Assembly: GCA_022376515.1 (NCBI GenBank)
Contig: WTXI01000117.1
Coordinates: forward strand, 1 to 64,000
DNA: 64,000 nt
Reading direction: 5' to 3'
From: Lactifluus volemus
Lineage: Eukaryota; Basidiomycota; Agaricomycetes; Russulales; Russulaceae
The position numbers and the translations under genes were made by a program. Of this stretch, positions 24,022-34,537 are shown in pieces. The notes below the pieces were generated by a model, which saw only the letters and a list, made by a program, of their open reading frames with translations, was not told where the DNA came from and did no database searches. The first letter of the stretch is position 1. Each line of letters starts with the position of its first letter.

Positions 24022-24939
24022 GGCGAGATGTCCTGGATGATGCAACGTAAGGAAGGGGGAGGAAGGGCTACGAAATGACACGCACGAGTGGACCAGGTAG
24101 GGCGAGAGCAGACGATAGTGCGACACTTTTGATGAAGGTGAGCAAAGGTAGGAAGAGCGTTAAAAGCGTACGTGGTATAGTAGAGGGTCAAGAGGTGAAA
24201 TTTGGTGGAAGACGACAAACAATTGCAATGCTCAGGGAAGATCGATAGGGCTGAACATACACACGACGACGAACACGGAATTGATACGAGACCACGACGT
24301 CATGAACGGACGATGCTTGAGTGAGGGTAAGGAAGAACGCCCAAACGGGGTAGGAAGGATGCCTTTTAAGCACCTGTTTCACCCAATTTTCCTACCCCAC
24401 TTAGCCCCTTATTAGGCGTCCCACTACCCCTATGTGGCCTTCCACGTCAGCCGATTAGGGGCTCCAGCCAAACGGTTTCCCTTTATAGTACGCTTGCCTT
24501 CCAACCTTGCCATGGCCCATGGCTTCCCAAAAGGGATCACACTGTCTCACTTCCGCCTGCTTTCCTAAATACTGTATATTTGATAACAATGCTTCCTTTC
24601 GCCGTTGAGACGGGTGTTCAAGTTGCTGCCTGGAAGTTGACTCGGACTGCGTTGTGTCGACACACCCCTCCCCGCCTGCCAGTGTGGCGTAGAGCCAACC
24701 TCGAGGCGCAAAGGTGGTCATTGCCGAGGCAGCACCATGGAGCGGGAATAGAAACATGGCTTGATAGCGCACGGGTGGTCCAGGCGCATCGAGATACCGA
24801 GGTGACGACCGAGGAAAAAAAATTAATAAGCAGACTTCAAGGGTAGCGGTCGTGACGCTGACCTCCCGTCTGAATTGAATGTCAATATATCAGACGGAAA
24901 ATAAAAAATACTCACAGAAAATGTAAAAAGAACTCTGAA
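24022..24939. other. Intergenic with DNA shared with the 3' flank of copy 2
   Basis: Contains the probable promoter of the kinase-like gene at its left end. The segment 24740-24935 resembles 18900-19100, both just downstream of a TPR-CHAT stop codon, so the duplicated unit included 3' flanking DNA. No gene was recognised. Confidence 0.5.
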
Positions 24940-27900
24940 TCATGCGCCGTAATGTACATAATTCACCCATCGCTCCAAAGACAGCCCATTCTTTCTCCGT
25001 AGATCCTTCACGGCATCTCGAAGTGCCCTCGCCGATCTTTCATAATATGGTACACCGGGTTCATCGCTCGAAAGTATCAACTCGTAGAAGTCTTTAGCTA
25101 GATATTGACCATCTTTATCCGCCATTGCCCACATCGTCCCAACCACACTTCGGAATCCGCAATATTGCATTGCCGCTGTAAGGTGCAGTGCCTCGTCAGA
25201 GATGCTTTCCTCGGTCAGTTCGGCTGTGTGACAAGCTGAAAGGAAGGCAAACTCTGCCGTAGGAATTCGAGAGCGAACAATCTCGAGTAGTGTAAGTGGC
25301 TGGCCCCCATAGAGCTTGAATGATGCATTGAATGGTTTCCCTAGTTCCAGATTTCCATGGCACACAAAGTGGGTGAACTGGTGATGTCTGAGACCCTCCA
25401 CGACGCTAGACGGCGTCGCCTTCTTTGAGATAAGAGATGTGACTGCTGCATTGAGGTGTTGAATGGCCCAAATCTCTTGGATCGAGTGTCGCAGAGATTC
25501 AGGCTGTGCGACAAGAAGTATCGAAGGCTTCTCCGAAGTCTGTGCCCCGGGCTTGCGTGATTCGATGAGTGCGGATAGTGTTGGGGTATATGAGGGAATG
25601 TATAGGTCGGAAAAATAGAGTTTAACCCCGTCATCCGAAGGGATAGGCCCCATCGCGTGGAGAGGAAGATAGCAAAACACAGACGTAGGACACCACCAAA
25701 CTCGGGATTGTTCTGGTATCTTCGCCTTGTGGAACTCCTCTATGACTGGCTTGCCTACAAGTTTATAGAGACTCTCGAGTACGAAACGGAGAGCGCGCTG
25801 GTACTGTTTTGAGTCAAGGCTGTGATCCTTTCTAGCTTTTACAAGCCGATCACGCAACTCGACTGCTCGGCGATGAAAGTCATCGGTCTGGGTTATGAGG
25901 GAAGGAGGGGAGTCGTAGAAAATGATTAGGATGTCCGAACGTAATTCGCTATGGTTAATGATGATGACCGGCCCGCGTAACGCAGCGGAGCGAAGAGTAT
26001 TAAACGACGGGTGCTTCAAGAAGTTATCGAAGCCTGGTAAGGCTCGGATTTGTGACAGGAGCTTGTCGCGTTCCGCCAAAAGTTGACGTTGCTTCATCAT
26101 GAGACGGCCAAACGGATCCATTTTCCAGGGGCCCTCGACTTCGCTACCCTCGGTATTCATCTTTCCACACGGCGCCATGGACATTGTAACATGCTCGAGG
26201 TCCCTGCTGATTTTTACGAATTCCGCTGCCAAATCCGAGTCGACCGCTTCAAGTTGATCAGCAGAGGTGCGGAAACCACGCATCTCTGACCAGAGTAAAG
26301 CTCTTCCTCTCTCGAGGGTTTCGATTGCCCTGTTGATTTGGCCTGTGTCGATCTGATACGAGGCATAACACGACGGTAGCTTCTCGTAACTCTCGCGCAT
26401 GAAGACAAGACGATGATGTTGTATTTCGAGTGTAGGGGCGCAGGAAAGAGTGTCTTGCATGAGAGAGAAAGCATTCTCGTAGGCAGCCGTGACGGAGGAG
26501 TGAACAAAAAGATGTGCCGTAATCGCCCATTGGTATGAGAACTGCAATCGCTGAGATGCTCTCGTACTGGTGTCAGTTGAAAGCATGATTAAAACTTGAA
26601 TAATTTCATCCAAGTCTTCTCGGCGGTTAAGCAGCAGCATGCGCGTCCATAAGGGCCGAATAAGACACTTGGCTGGCAAGTCCGGGGCCACCGGTAAGCC
26701 TTGCGTCTTGAAAGCATCACGAAGTATGGCAATTGATTCATTGAGGTACCCGATATTCTCGGTGATCTCGAATGCACCGAAGAGAAGGTTTCCTAACTCC
26801 AACAGGACGGGGAGTGCGCCCCCATCCATTTTTTCCATCGAGGTTAGTAGCAGTAGACAGTACTTGATAGCATCTGCAATCTCCGCAATATTGGTGATGT
26901 TCTTCATCGTGAGGGAGTAAATTGCTCGAAGGTGTTGCCTCCATTGGTCCGGGGATATCGAAGAATTCGGTTCTCTAAGAGAAGTAATGAGGGATGGCAA
27001 GCATGAAAGGTCGATAATAATTGGGTCACTCTGAGGCTCTTCTTCAAGTTGATCCACTTGGATACCGAATTCCCCGAGGCGCAGCTTGGAGAGTTCCGCG
27101 AGTTGCCACGAGAAATAGGGGGGGTGCGGATTATCAAGAGAAAGGGAGCTAAGAAGAGTCCTGTAATGGGAAATTGCCTCCTCGAAATACTCTGGCTTCC
27201 TAGTCATGATGCATCGGAATCCGGAAAGATCCGCGATTTCCATTAAAGCGGATTTCTGGAATTTATTCCGATTGCCTTCGGGGAGATTGGAAGGAGATGT
27301 TATGACTCGGTTCAGGGTAGCTATTGCCTCCTCGCAATCAACAATCGAGTACGTTTCCTCGAAGCGCATGGAGAGAGAATGGCCGAGGAAAAAAGAAAAT
27401 TCGATGGAATCTGGGAAACGAATATTCGCTTCCCGGAAGCATCCAATCACTTGTTCTAGAAGTCCTCCCTTCACGCCGCGAGTGTTGTGAAGGGCTCTGC
27501 CCAAGTGCATAAAGAGTTCGGTTGGAGGACTCGCCGAGCTATCCGAGTGGAGGCATTCGCGGCAGAGAACCATCATCTCCTCGAAATCCTTCATGACATC
27601 GCCTGATTTCAACTTCACCCGAAATGCCAATGCCGACACAAGAAGTGGCGTGACAACATCGCATGGGATGCCGAAGCGTTGAAGTCGCTCGTCTCGCAAA
27701 TAACGAACGTACTCGATGGAATACTTGATATCATCTGGCTGCTCGAGTTTGATCGAGCGACGAAAGAGGTAATACGCGAGAAGTAAGAAAATCCAAACGG
27801 ACTTTGGCGTAGGTCTGGCCTTGCTCAGTGAGAGGAGGAGCGCCTCTGCCAAGTGGAGGATTGAATTTTCCAGCTGTTCGTGAGAATCAGATAACTCGTG

Positions 27901-28117
27901 GTGCTCGAATCTCCAGGATGCCAGAGAAGCGAGATAATGAGCGCGACGAGGATGAAATCGCGGAATTGACGAAAGGTAATTTTGGTGTTTATAAATGGAG
28001 CTCTCGATCTCATGGATAGAGGCTGTAATGGTGAAAAAAGATACGTTTATGAGTGACGCAGAAATGCGCGGAAAGTTCCATCCGGCCCGGGAACTTACGA
28101 TTAGTATGGGTGGCCAT
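24940..28117 (-). CDS. TPR-CHAT domain protein, copy 3
   Basis: Exons 28099-28117 (19 nt) and 24940-28022 sum to 3,102 nt, 1,033 aa. The first exon encodes MATHTN and differs from copies 1 and 2, but the phase-1 intron sits at the same place. TPR-like helices fill residues ~15-640 and the CHAT domain the remainder. The putative dyad is present in THFVCHGN and FLSACHTA. The reading frame also stays open through the intron into upstream DNA to 28242; I reject that extension because the spliced form aligns with the other copies. The gene is intact and is the upstream-most of the array relative to transcription. Confidence 0.85.
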
Positions 28118-29295
28118 GAAAAATCAGAAGTACTCGCAGTTGTGTGAGGGTGGAGCCGTACTGTGTAAATCACAAACAGTGGGCGTAAGACAATCCACGT
28201 GGAGAATGCGGTCAACGCGGAATTCCGAGAACTAGTGGCCATGTGATATAACTCATGCGGCCCACTCAGCGTGCGTCACAGAATTCGCTGCACCTGGCCA
28301 GAAGGCCAACTTCCTGCAATTGCTGAATTTGCCCGGTGCTGGATGTGCGCAATACAGAGTAGTGGAAGACATAAGGACTCCAAGTTGGACACGGCAACTC
28401 AACTTGAAGCGGCGGCGTAAGTGATTTGACAAATTGAAAACGCGGCAGTGGCGGCACACCTGACAGCGGTAGCGACGCCCTCTGGAATGATGTTCCGTCC
28501 GGAAAAGGTCTACACAATAGTCACTGAGAAGCGAGGTGAGATGTGTTGTTGTGTATCAGAGTCAATTGTGTTACAAGCGATGAATAGCCTGAGTACAGAA
28601 ACAGTGCGTCGTGTTGCATCGATCCGAATACCTCCTGATAGATAAATTACTACATGTTAACAAGATAAACACTCAAATGACCTGTTATCAAAAGCAGCGT
28701 GAGCTGGTATGAGAGTCACAAATGCAGATGCTCTTAGCGCTTACCTGGCCTGGGCCGGGTTCAATTTGTCATGGAAACTGATTTGGAGCGGCACAGCGGC
28801 ACGGCCTCAGCTCAACTGCCTCAACATCGCGCGATCGTCAACTTCCGCATCCATCCAATTTCATTCACTGTTATTCACCAGTGCCATTAAAAAAAATAGA
28901 GTCTACGTCCAAGTAGAGAATCTCAGTTAAAAGGATGGTGTTGTGCACACACTGGAGTTCGAGGCCGTTTTCAGGCTACGAAGGACTAGTGCTACTTGCC
29001 AGACCCGACGGAACGGATGACCTCGAACAATAGGATGGTAAGACATCTTTAGTTATTCTATGATCCTATCATTCCTTTACGGGTCAGCGAACTCGTGTCC
29101 AATGAACAGATGTCCCTTCCTTTTGTCTCCATACTCCCTTCCTCTCCGGTTCCGTGCGTTTGTTCCCAGGTCCAAACCACATAAAAGGATTGTCATGGCC
29201 TAGTCCTAGCGCTCACATTTCCAACACCCGAGTGCAAGACACTCCTCTCTCCACATCCTTCTTCTGCTGGACATCGCCACCCCCTCCCCACTAAC
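28118..29295. other. Divergent intergenic region
   Basis: Between the starts of TPR-CHAT copy 3 (minus) and the DUF6593 gene (plus), so it should contain both promoters. No coding segment or repeat was recognised. The DUF6593 side is CT-rich just before the ATG (29220-29295), a common feature of fungal promoters. Confidence 0.45.
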
Positions 29296-30164
29296 ATGTT
29301 CGGGAAATTATTTCGCACTGCTAAGGTATCCGCTGGCGGATTTATCTCCCCCCCCAACCACAGTAGCGCGTCAATCCCCACTCAGAGCCCAACACTTGTC
29401 AACACCCCTAATCACAACAATCGTCCATCCGTTATACTCACAATCTCCGGCAGCGGCGAAGACTTCCTCGACAGACTCCCATTTAACACGATGATGTGCG
29501 GGCCCAGTAAGTCAAGCATGCTCAACAGCACCGTATCCGATGCAGCTGGCCGAACCCTCTATGTCATCTCAAGTACCACGAAGCGCTCGACTCTGATGTC
29601 GTGCGGAAATAATGCCGAGGTCGCCCACATAAAATGGAACCGTGAGACCCCAACCTTGGTTTATCACGGAAAGAAGACAAAGTGCATGTATTGGTTGCCA
29701 TTTGTGAAGCAAGAATCAATGTATGACAGGCGAGATACGTAAGTCAACCTGATCATAACCACCTACTGCCATCCTGAATGATATGGGGTCATTGACCAGC
29801 ACTCGCCTACTCACGCACGGTGATACACAATTCATATGGGTACGGCAAGGCAACCTCGGTTATGTGTGTATCTAAGATGATATCAATTCCCGTATCGTAT
29901 ATGCTAATAGGCCTACTTCAGTTGATCCCTGCGGACCGACCCGGTCTCTCAGTAGCCAAGTGGTGGATTCGAGCCCAAAACGATGAGCTCCGTCTCCAGC
30001 TATTCCAATCGGCGCTTGTCGAGTGCGGCCTTCTTGAAGCGATCGTCCTCTCCCTCCTGGTGATGCGATCCGGATACTGCCTCGGTGACGTCGCCAGTTC
30101 GATCACGGACTACTATAGGTCGGTGCCACAGGTGCCAGTCAAGGGTGCTTGGCAGTTAACATGA
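29296..30164 (+). CDS. DUF6593-domain protein
   Basis: Exons 29296-29738, 29800-29863 and 29922-30164 sum to 750 nt, 249 aa. After ~50 polar residues the fold resembles the DUF6593 group, which has a beta-rich, tubby-like barrel: LPFNTMMCGPSKSSMLNSTV, RTLYVISSTTKRSTLMS, VAHIKWNRE, then THGDTQFIWVRQGNLGY and VAKWWIRAQ. The last exon ends with a Leu-rich helix (LLEAIVLSLLVMRSGY) as expected for the central helix of a tubby-like barrel. Function is unknown; these proteins are abundant in basidiomycetes and some may bind membranes, which is inference from the tubby resemblance only. All splice junctions are GT-AG and in phase. Confidence 0.75.
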
Positions 30165-31147
30165 AAGCTCGGACGATTTGATGACTATTTTAACGAATGT
30201 ATGCTGGTGCTTTCCCTTCGAATTTTCTGGGTCGTAGTTACGAACTCATGTACATTACGTCCAAGTCTCTACGTCTCTGTAGCAATACAGTATGCATGAC
30301 CGATCATTTGATCCACGTATTGTTTGGCTCTTCGACTTTTGGCTGTCCTTTGTCAGCGGTGGTAATTGTTTCCTAAATATCTCGTGAAATTTTAGAGGCC
30401 GGGATGAAGACAAATGCACGCGCCCCACAATACGAAAAAGATATGGAGAAGGACGCACCATCACTCGGACACTGTGTTATTTGGACAATTACCTTTCGAT
30501 CTGATCATTTTATGTTTCACTTCACATCGATAGATATTAACTACTAGCACAGTATGATAGGAAGTGAGGCACACACTCAGGTGTGCACGCATTCGTAATA
30601 CCCGATCGTTACCCTCATTGAGTTTCTTCTCATCGTAATGGCCTTTGAGCCCTTTATATTTGTAGTTTTGACCCCTTAGCTCCCTCAGTTCTGTGCAAGC
30701 TAGTGCACAAGATTCTGAGCCCTATTGGTATTGTCTTTTGTCAGGAAAATCCTCGTGCACACCCTTTACTTTTGAATCACAAGGCTCAGCGCTCATCAAG
30801 CATCACTGATTCACTGCAGGTACTAGTAACGCTAGCGCCAGCCTGAGTGCGCCACTCGTTATTGTAACCTGCCTAATACAGTATGGTGTGTGAGCCTGGT
30901 TCGCGAAGAAAACCGCAACGCGGCCAACGGTCGCCGCGTTGAATTCTCCAATGATCCATTGTCTTACATTTCCACTTGAGGTGCTTATTATTATAATAAC
31001 TCCCTTTGTTTCTCGCAAAAGCCATACAAATGGGTCCGTCATACCATTGGTGTCGACCTTGGAACTGAAGGCTTACCGTTCTACTCAGGCCCGGGTGGGG
31101 TCATCAGGAACTAGCATCACTAGGCTTTCCTTCCAACTTCACTCAAA
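30165..31147. other. No gene recognised
   Basis: The 3' flank of the DUF6593 gene followed by about 700 nt in which I see only short chance reading frames. It borders the transporter fragment at its right end, so some of it may be the scrambled edge of that rearrangement. Confidence 0.4.
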
Positions 31148-31655
31148 TCAACACGTTTTTAAAAAGTGGCGCCAATACTTCAAAGGTGTTGTTGATCGCA
31201 GCGCCAAGGTCGAGGATACGGAGTACTCCACCAGTTTTGCGACGGGTGTGCCATGCGAAGGAGAGATTGAGGAGGTGGTTGAATGATAGCGATGACATTT
31301 CTAGAGAAAGGAATCGGTATTCAGCTCACGTTAAACATTCATCCTGCGCACCGCGATCCGAGTATTGCATGACGGGGATCCAGAGTGCCTACCCAACACA
31401 AGTTGAAATGAACATTGTGAGGAAGAAGATTGGATGAGTCCAACATACATCGCGGAGCGCAGAGAGCCCCCCACTGTTCTGGAGGAAGCGCAGACCGACA
31501 TAGCCAAGAAGATATGGCCAAGGTGAGAGCTTAACACCCCCTTCAAAGATGGATATGAGTCGTGCAAGCAGGAAGGGGACCGTGAGGTTCACGAATCGGC
31601 CGAGGATGAGTATGAGACTAAGGAGGGTTCATCTCGGGGCCATCCAGAGAAATGT
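31148..31655 (-). pseudogene. HMT1-type ABC transporter, N-terminal membrane-domain fragment
   Basis: The minus strand encodes part of the first half of the transmembrane domain of a half-type ABC transporter of the heavy-metal-tolerance (HMT1/ATM1-like) group: WPRDEPSL, LILILGRFVNL, PWPYLLGYVGLRFLQNSGG, LSALRDV, IPVMQYSDR, then LSFNHLLNLSFAWHTRRKTG and VLRILDLGAAINN. One intron within SDR|EMSS splices in phase. A one-base shift separates WPRDEPSL from LILILG. The similarity ends after FKNVLI at about 31150, with no nucleotide-binding domain. The matching C-terminal part of such a transporter is found at 35870-40152 on the same strand but in the wrong order, so this is a displaced fragment. 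Confidence 0.75.
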
Positions 31656-31834
31656 TCACTTCGAAGAGCTGGCGTCCGGTGAGTCCGAGCTTGAGGTTAT
31701 CCTTTCTATGCCCAATCCCGTATGTCTGAGTCATCCGAGTCGAGCAACAGAGCGAGGCGCCTTGCGCATGGCTCGCCCGCAGTCAGCTCTGGGACTCGGA
31801 GTTTTGGGGCCCGGGTAGTCCCATCCGAGGTCGC

Positions 31835-32208
31835 TTGCATCCGGTCTCATCCGATCACACGCGTCCCATCGTTCCTCTCCATACATCATTCCGCGACTTT
31901 CTGACGAGCAAGAAGAATGACATGTTTTATGTGGACCTTGATGGTGCCCATCGTGAATCGGCACATTCCTGCGTTAGCTTGATGCTCTTCAAGCTCAAGT
32001 TTAACATTTGCGAGCTCGAGTCATCATACCTTGCGAACAGCGATGTCCCAGACCTTAACTCTCGAATTTGCAAACACATTCCACCTGCTCTATCATATGC
32101 CTGCATTTTCTGGGACAATCACTTAGGACATGTTGATTTCGACCAAGACCTCTTCGGGAAATTTGGATCCCTGTTCGAGACAAAGTTTCTGTTTTGGCTT
32201 GAAGTGCT
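31835..32208 (+). pseudogene. NLR-like protein fragment (region between NACHT and WD40)
   Basis: Encodes RPIVPLHTSFRDFLTSKK, a HRESAHSCVSLMLFKLKFN helix, NSDVPDLNSRI, and a terminal ETKFLFWLEVLS. This is the same segment as in the intact NACHT-WD40 gene (residues ~600-720 there). The upstream NACHT ATPase is missing, and similarity stops abruptly after LEVLS at about 32208. The reading frame happens to stay open to 32728 through unrelated DNA. The matching WD40 part resumes at 34049, so the original gene was split by 1.8 kb of foreign sequence. Confidence 0.78.
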
Positions 32209-32740
32209 CAGTGAGCATGGTCAACGGTGCGTCGCTCTTTTTTTTTTGACTTCTCACACTGACATTTCTTTTTTTCCTTCTCTCCCTTTGTCGTCCGCAT
32301 CCCCGCCTCGTCCACCCCCTTGTGGTCATGCTCGTCCCAACACCAGTGATGTCTTCCTCCCCGCTGCTGCTGTCCCTGCACCTGCCTCAGCAACCGCCGC
32401 CGCCGCCGCTACCAACGCTCGCTTACGGAGCTCGAGCCTGGTCACCACCATCATCATCTCGATGACCGTTGTCAAATCCAAGATGGGCAACATCATCGGT
32501 ACATCGCTTTTTATCTTTCCGAGATGCTCTTGCTCATTTCCCTTAGATATCATCCGTAGTTTCAGGTCCGCAGCCAAAGCAGCGGTACCTCAAGCGGTGC
32601 ACGCCGTCTTCTCCGGCCGCGACCGCGACCGCTTGCGGGGGAGGTCCATGACTTCTCTGCAGTCTGATTTCAGTCTTGGATCGGGACGTTCATCTATGTC
32701 ATCAGACACTTGGGAGGTATCAATTTGAGCTTGGGTCGGG
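32209..32740 (+). other. Unassigned segment with possible gene-fragment exons
   Basis: A long frame continues from the NLR fragment through a Ser/Pro/Ala-rich stretch (32340-32440), then a stretch reading VPQAVHAVFSGRDRDR and SLQSDFSLGSGRSS. Its regular, polar composition suggests one or two exons of an unidentified protein rather than random DNA. I cannot name it. It is part of the 1.8-kb block between the two NLR pieces. Confidence 0.35.
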
Positions 32741-32759
32741 CGGGGCAGCACAGGCCAAA

Positions 32760-33305
32760 CAATCAGTTATGTATGAGCGCATCAGCGACCGCTGGGAAGT
32801 TGGCTTTGCGGTCTCGGACGGCACGTTTCAGAATGTGTTGTCCGCCAACTCGATCTCCACGATCAAGGGTGGCTCGCATGTCAACTATATCGGAGACCAG
32901 ATTGCGAAGAGCCTCATCACGGCCATCGCGAAGAAAAACAAAGCCGCGGCAATCAAGCTTCCCAAGATCAAAGAACACATGTGGATCTTCGTCAATGCGC
33001 TCATAGAGAATCCGACGTTTGACAGCCAAACCAAGGAGACCATGACGTTACTGACCTCGAAGTTTGGTTCAAAACCGACGCTTTCGGAAGAATTCATGAA
33101 GAAGGGTGAGATTGGTTGTATTGAACACGGTGTGCGATTATTGATCACGCTCTAGTGGCCAAGTCTTCCATCGTGGAGAATGTGTTAAATTGGGCAAAAT
33201 TCAGGGCCGACCAGCAACTCAAAAATTCTCCGTAGTCTTACTGGTATCACAAAGCTTTCCGACGCAAACAACGCTGGAATGCGTCAGGCATCGCAATGCA
33301 CGACT
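32760..33305 (+). pseudogene. DNA topoisomerase II fragment
   Basis: Encodes the transducer-domain segment of eukaryotic topoisomerase II: YERISDRWEVGFAVSDG, NSISTIKGGSHVNYIGDQ, IKEHMWIFVNALIENP, TFDSQTKETMTL and SEEFMKK. A phase-correct intron (donor at about 33105) leads to SSIVENVLNWAKFRADQQ. A frameshift near 33230 is followed by LTGITKLSDANNAG and ASQCT, the start of the TOPRIM region, after which similarity is lost. The ATPase, the rest of TOPRIM and the cleavage domain with its tyrosine are absent. It is therefore a captured genomic fragment with introns, not a working gene. Neighbours are NLR pieces on both sides. Confidence 0.85.
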
Positions 33306-33330
33306 GTGGCTGGTGTGAAGAATCCCGTCA

Positions 33331-33747
33331 GTGATGAAATCCAAGACGATGAAAGTGAGATTGACGGAGATGAGGATGAGGGATGAGGCAAGCGTAGATG
33401 CTGAGCATGAGTTGCCTGTTCCTCTGTTGATGAAGGCTCGTCGCGTACCGATTCCCCTTGGCTTTAAGCACCCCGTATCAATGAGAACCATTCCTGCGGG
33501 TCTATTCAAGGAGCTCGTGAACGGGAATGTCAGTAATGCAAACAGTAGTGCAGAAGGTGAAGAATGTATGCGCCGCACGGTGCACAGCCGACTCGGCTTG
33601 CGCGAGATTTTAGAGCACGCAGCTCGCCCGTCCCTCGATGACCTACATGTCCCCGCTATCTCGCATAAAGCATCACGTGGCTTATCACTGACCCTTGCCT
33701 CGGGAGGATCCCTCGCCACCGCAGGAGCCACCGCAGCTGGCTCGTGA
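33331..33747 (+). CDS. Unidentified open reading frame, 138 codons
   Basis: A continuous frame starting MMKSKTMKVRLTEMRMRD and ending with an Ala/Gly-rich tail. I recognise no domain. The middle (VPIPLGFKHPVSMRTIP, HSRLGLREILEHAARPS) looks less random than flanking DNA. It may be another gene fragment in the mosaic; equally it may be a chance frame. It has no introns or motifs to decide the matter. Confidence 0.25.
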   Translation: MMKSKTMKVRLTEMRMRDEASVDAEHELPVPLLMKARRVPIPLGFKHPVSMRTIPAGLFKELVNGNVSNANSSAEGEECMRRTVHSRLGLREILEHAARPSLDDLHVPAISHKASRGLSLTLASGGSLATAGATAAGS

Positions 33748-34048
33748 TTGCCGCGCGTTGCTTCCCGCAATGGGCAGTGCCCGCTCCTCACTTTTGGATG
33801 CATCGGTTCCCCCACCAGATGTCTCATGTAACTTCATATTGTAAAACTTAAGAGGGGGGCAGAAAAAAAAGAAAAAGAATTTTTCTTATTTGTGTGGCTC
33901 AAGTCGACTAAGAGCTGCAGCTGAGTCGAAGTCGCGGCTCCTGAGCAGAATAATTGGCGAAGTCGAGCCGTTCCCGGAAAAAGCCGTGGCTTTACCAAGT
34001 CGGCGCACGCTAGCTGAGCCGCGGCAACACTATTCCCTCATACGCTGT

Positions 34049-34320
34049 GCTTGGAACGCAGGCAGTTGTCTCATTGGCCCACATTGGAAATGACGATTCA
34101 GGCACATGAAGAATCAATCAACTCTGTTGCGTTCTCACCAGATGGGCAGTGCATTGCCTCAGGCTCACGGGATTGCACAATTCAGGTGTGGGATGCCACA
34201 ACCAGGGAGCTTGTTGCAGGCCCGTGTACTGGACACACTGGCAAAATCGAGTCGGTTGCATTCTCTCCTGGAGGGCAGCACATCACCTCTGGCTCAAGGG
34301 ATGGTACAATTCAGGTGTGG
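34049..34320 (+). pseudogene. WD40 fragment of an NLR-like gene
   Basis: Begins with the same lead-in as the intact NLR (GQLSHWPALEMTIQ in that gene; RQLSHWPTLEMTIQ here) and carries two WD40 repeats: VAFSPDGQCIASGSRD...IQVWDATTREL and VAFSPGGQHITSGSRD...IQVW. A TAA follows directly in VW. An intact relative at 47849-52316 has eleven full repeats. The DNA start of similarity (34049) fits the end of similarity of the upstream NLR fragment (32208) when both are aligned on the intact gene, so they are two halves of one disrupted copy. Confidence 0.8.
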
Positions 34321-34537
34321 TAAGGAGATGTGTGGGATGAGCATGTCAAGTAAAAAAAACAAGGGTAGGGGGGAGGGGAGACGGGAAGGTGACAGGTGAA
34401 TAAAAAAGAGTAGAAAAAAAGGAATGCATAAATGGGTATGCGATACGAATTCGCGCAGCGGTGAGCTATAAGAAGGGAGTAGGTTAAGCTACATGTGAGC
34501 AGGAAAAAGTTGCTACTCACTACCGCAGTGGATGAGA

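Noticed and set aside
24940..28242. CHAT copy 3 as a single 1,100-aa exon starting at 28242
   Set aside because: The extra 5' part is the intron plus upstream DNA; the spliced 19-nt exon aligns with copies 1 and 2 and keeps the conserved phase.
31835..32728. A 297-aa gene
   Set aside because: Only the first ~125 codons match a known protein; the rest is read-through into unrelated DNA at a clear breakpoint.
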